Shown: positions 5,067 through 7,110 of the stretch, piece after piece | How the letters are laid out: every line of letters starts with the position of its first letter | Position numbering within the stretch: position 1 is the first letter of the stretch | NCBI GenBank assembly: GCA_040376155.1 | Contig: JBEIRG010000225.1 | Span: 1-7,110, forward strand | Source of the DNA: CADCWF01 sp903864575 | GTDB lineage: Bacteria; Chloroflexota; Chloroflexia; Thermomicrobiales; UBA6265 | Direction: 5' to 3' | Length of the DNA: 7,110 nt | Translations under genes and position numbers: made by a program | The notes under the pieces: model-generated | Seen by the model: only the letters and a program-made list of their open reading frames with translations | Database searches by the model: none | Told to the model about the DNA's origin: nothing

Positions 5067-7110
5067 CTATCCGGTGTTGCGAAGACCGCCAGCGATACCG
5101 TTGACGGTTCGAAGAACGGCACGGAGCAGATCGGGATCATCCGGGCGCTCCCGTAACCTGCGGAGGAGATCCACCTGCACATAGGAGAGCGGATCGACGT
5201 AGGGGTTTCGCCGCTCGATCGTCCGCCGCAGGACAGGGTTGTCCTCCAGCAGCGCATCCTGCCTGGTAACGGCGAGCAGGAGCGAGACCGTCCGCTCGTA
5301 CTCCTCGACGATCTGGTTCCAGATGCGCTCGCGCATGTCCACGTCGTCGATCAGGTCCTTGTAGGTCGCGGCGATGGCCATGTCCGCCTTGGCGAGCGCC
5401 ATTTCGGCGTTCCTGATGGCAGCGTTGATGTAGGGCCAACCGGCGACCATCTCCCGGATGGTCTCCAGGCCGTGACGCCTGATCCCGGCGTCCAGTCCTG
5501 AGCCGAGGCCGAACCAGCCCGGCAGGACCATCCGCGCCTGCGTCCAGGAAAAGACCCACGGGATTGCCCGGAGGTCTTCGATCCGGGATGTGGCGACGCG
5601 GCGCGCGGGCCGCGAGCCAAGCTGCAGGCGGGCGATCTCATGGAGCGGAGTCGCGGTTTCAAAGAACCGGACGAAATCGGGATCGCCATAGACCAGTCCG
5701 CGATAGGCTGCGGTAGAGGCTGACGCCATTTCACCCATGATCGGTTCCCAGCGCGCGAGGTGCTCCGCCGAGGGCTGGTGAATCGATCCGACGGTGGCGA
5801 CCATCACGGCGCCGGTCGTCAACTCCAGTTCGCGCATGGCCACCTGCGGCACGGAGTACCGCGCCGAAATGACCTCTCCCTGTTCCGTGAGCTTGATCCG
5901 GCCGCCGACGGTGCCAGCGGGAAGCGCCAGAATCGCCACATTGGTCGGTCCGCCGCCGCGGCCGAGCGAGCCGCCGCGCCCGTGGAAAAAGACGTGGCGC
6001 ACGCCACGCTTCGCGAAGAGCGCCGTGAGCGCGCACTGCGCGGTGTAGAGCGCCCATGCAGAGCCGAGATACCCCAGCTCCTTGTTCGAGTCGGAGTATC
6101 CGATCATCACTTCCTGTTCGTCAGCCCGGCTCGCCAATGCCGCACGGTAGCAGGGCATGTCGAGCAGCGTCGCCATCGTCGCGGGGGCATCCCGCAACCC
6201 CGACTCCTGTTCGAAGAGGGGTGCGATCCGAAGCGCGGCGTTAGCGCCGCCCGGATCGCTGAGCCCCGAGTCCTTCATGAGCAAGAGCACCGCGAGGGCA
6301 TCCGAGGGTGTTTCGCAGCCCGAAATGATCCAGGTTTCCAGGGCGTTGCGGTAGCCGTCGTCGATGAGGCTCCTGACCGTCCGGAAGGTGGCAACAACTT
6401 CCTGCGTGACCGGATCGAGTCCATCGAGGTTCATCGGAGCGAGGGGGCGCGGGTTCGCGATCTCGGCCTGAAGGATCGTCGTGCGGGCGGCTTCATCGAG
6501 TTCCAGATAGGATGGCGTCACTCCGGCCCGCGCGAAGAGCTCGGCGACGGCGGCCGCGTGGCGGGAGGCGTGTTCGCGGATGTCCAACGTGGCGAAGGTG
6601 AAGCCGAAGACATCCACCGCGCGGATGGCATCCCGGAGGTCACTATCGGCGATGGCGCCTGCGCCGAGAGCGCGCAGGGAGAAATCGATGACGCGGAGAT
6701 CGGCCAGCAACTCCGAGGGTTGCTGGTAGGCGCCGGGCGCGTCGTTCATCGTCGCGCGGACACGCTCGCGCATGAAGGTAATCGCCTGCCGGTATGGTTC
6801 GTGGGCGTTGTGACGGTCGAGTTCGGTCGCCAGTGCCGGGAATCGTTGGCGGCCGTCCGCAATCAGGCGATCCAGTTCGGTGATTGGCCCGGCGAGATCG
6901 TCCGAAACTGATATGCGTCCCGCGAGTTCGACCAGCCGCGCATCGAGACTCCCGAGACAACTCGCGCGCATGACCGAGAGCGCCTCGCGGGTCGCCTGGT
7001 GCGTCACGAAAGGATTTCCGTCGCGGTCTCCACCGATCCAGGAACCGAAGCGCAGGAACGAGGGGACATGAATGCCTTCTCCGGGCCAGGCCTCGTCAAC
7101 GGCAGCCTCG
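5067..7110 (-). CDS. ppc: Phosphoenolpyruvate carboxylase, C-terminal 680 residues (5' end beyond window)
   Basis: The enzyme carboxylates phosphoenolpyruvate with bicarbonate to oxaloacetate, refilling the TCA cycle in the cytoplasm. The reading frame runs through the right edge; translating past the internal GTG at 7007 gives the family motif FGSWIGGDRDGNPFVT (about 7005-7052), so that GTG is not the start. By comparison with E. coli Ppc (883 residues), roughly 250 N-terminal residues, including the region of catalytic His138, lie outside. Other hallmarks are MIGYSDSNKELGYLGSAW, the catalytic glycine-rich loop FFHGRGGSLGRGGGPTN (near 5940-6000), TEQGE, LGSRPARR, RAIPWVFSWTQARMVLPGW, AKADMAIA, RRNPYVDPLSYVQ and the canonical C-terminus RNTG. 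Residues matching the E. coli aspartate-feedback site (Arg587, Lys773, Arg832, Asn881) are all present, suggesting inhibition by aspartate or malate. No frameshift or internal stop is seen. It converges on the small secreted protein gene, and no terminator of its own is evident. Confidence 0.97.
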   Translation of the reverse strand, partial: EAAVDEAWPGEGIHVPSFLRFGSWIGGDRDGNPFVTHQATREALSVMRASCLGSLDARLVELAGRISVSDDLAGPITELDRLIADGRQRFPALATELDRHNAHEPYRQAITFMRERVRATMNDAPGAYQQPSELLADLRVIDFSLRALGAGAIADSDLRDAIRAVDVFGFTFATLDIREHASRHAAAVAELFARAGVTPSYLELDEAARTTILQAEIANPRPLAPMNLDGLDPVTQEVVATFRTVRSLIDDGYRNALETWIISGCETPSDALAVLLLMKDSGLSDPGGANAALRIAPLFEQESGLRDAPATMATLLDMPCYRAALASRADEQEVMIGYSDSNKELGYLGSAWALYTAQCALTALFAKRGVRHVFFHGRGGSLGRGGGPTNVAILALPAGTVGGRIKLTEQGEVISARYSVPQVAMRELELTTGAVMVATVGSIHQPSAEHLARWEPIMGEMASASTAAYRGLVYGDPDFVRFFETATPLHEIARLQLGSRPARRVATSRIEDLRAIPWVFSWTQARMVLPGWFGLGSGLDAGIRRHGLETIREMVAGWPYINAAIRNAEMALAKADMAIAATYKDLIDDVDMRERIWNQIVEEYERTVSLLLAVTRQDALLEDNPVLRRTIERRNPYVDPLSYVQVDLLRRLRERPDDPDLLRAVLRTVNGIAGGLRNTG

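Noticed and set aside
4926..5156. Plus-strand small frame from GTG 4926 running into the carboxylase 3' end
   Set aside because: There is no convincing ribosome binding site, it lies just after a strong terminator, and its second part is antisense to conserved Ppc codons.
5760..6911. Long plus-strand open frame (383 codons) antisense to the carboxylase gene
   Set aside because: It lies wholly inside the conserved Ppc coding sequence, and its translation is rich in Arg, Gly and Ala with no recognisable domain. Long antisense frames are common in high-GC genes.
5067..7007. Carboxylase starting at the GTG at 7007
   Set aside because: The frame continues to the right edge and encodes the conserved GGDRDGNP motif, so the real start lies outside the window.
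1..7110. tRNA, rRNA, CRISPR array, insertion sequence or attachment site
   Set aside because: I found no regularly spaced repeats, transposase motifs, terminal inverted repeats around a gene, or recognisable tRNA or rRNA sequence on either strand.

Overview
The window is GC-rich (about 65% by eye) and densely packed, with four closely spaced plus-strand genes, one small stand-alone plus-strand gene, and a large convergent gene entering from the right edge on the minus strand. I infer a high-GC bacterium, possibly a Chloroflexota (Thermomicrobia-like) lineage. The main hint is a lead sequence before the beta-propeller (ERGDAARSGRNSGPGP) that resembles PQQ-repeat proteins I associate with that group. 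No rRNA or marker gene is present, so the assignment is tentative.

Positions 52-2759 hold a compact surface-glycoconjugate-type operon. It encodes a family 2 glycosyltransferase of the polyprenyl-phosphate (DPM1/GtrB) type with two C-terminal membrane helices, then a multi-pass flippase-like protein of the lysylphosphatidylglycerol-synthase membrane family overlapping it by 8 bp, then a class I SAM-dependent methyltransferase starting 2 bp after the previous stop codon. Such sets plausibly make, move and modify a lipid-linked sugar, but no substrate can be read from the sequence.

Positions 2818-4416 encode a membrane protein with an N-terminal CxxC/CxxC zinc ribbon, about three membrane helices, a low-complexity linker and an apparently complete 8-bladed PQQ-type beta-propeller. 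The 58-bp gap before it is almost filled by an imperfect inverted repeat and contains a weak -10-like hexamer. A 9-bp hairpin without a U-tract follows its stop codon.

Positions 4443-4891 look like a self-contained transcription unit: a sigma70-like promoter, a leader of about 85 nt, a good ribosome binding site, an 83-residue secreted protein of unknown family with two cysteines, and a strong Rho-independent terminator. Positions 4892-5066 hold no gene or structure I can support.

Positions 5067-7110 (minus strand) carry the C-terminal three quarters of phosphoenolpyruvate carboxylase, a housekeeping anaplerotic enzyme; its N-terminus lies beyond the right edge. I see no mobile element, tRNA, rRNA or CRISPR array, and no clear previously undescribed multi-gene system. 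The most unusual items are the small secreted protein unit and the zinc ribbon/membrane/propeller protein.
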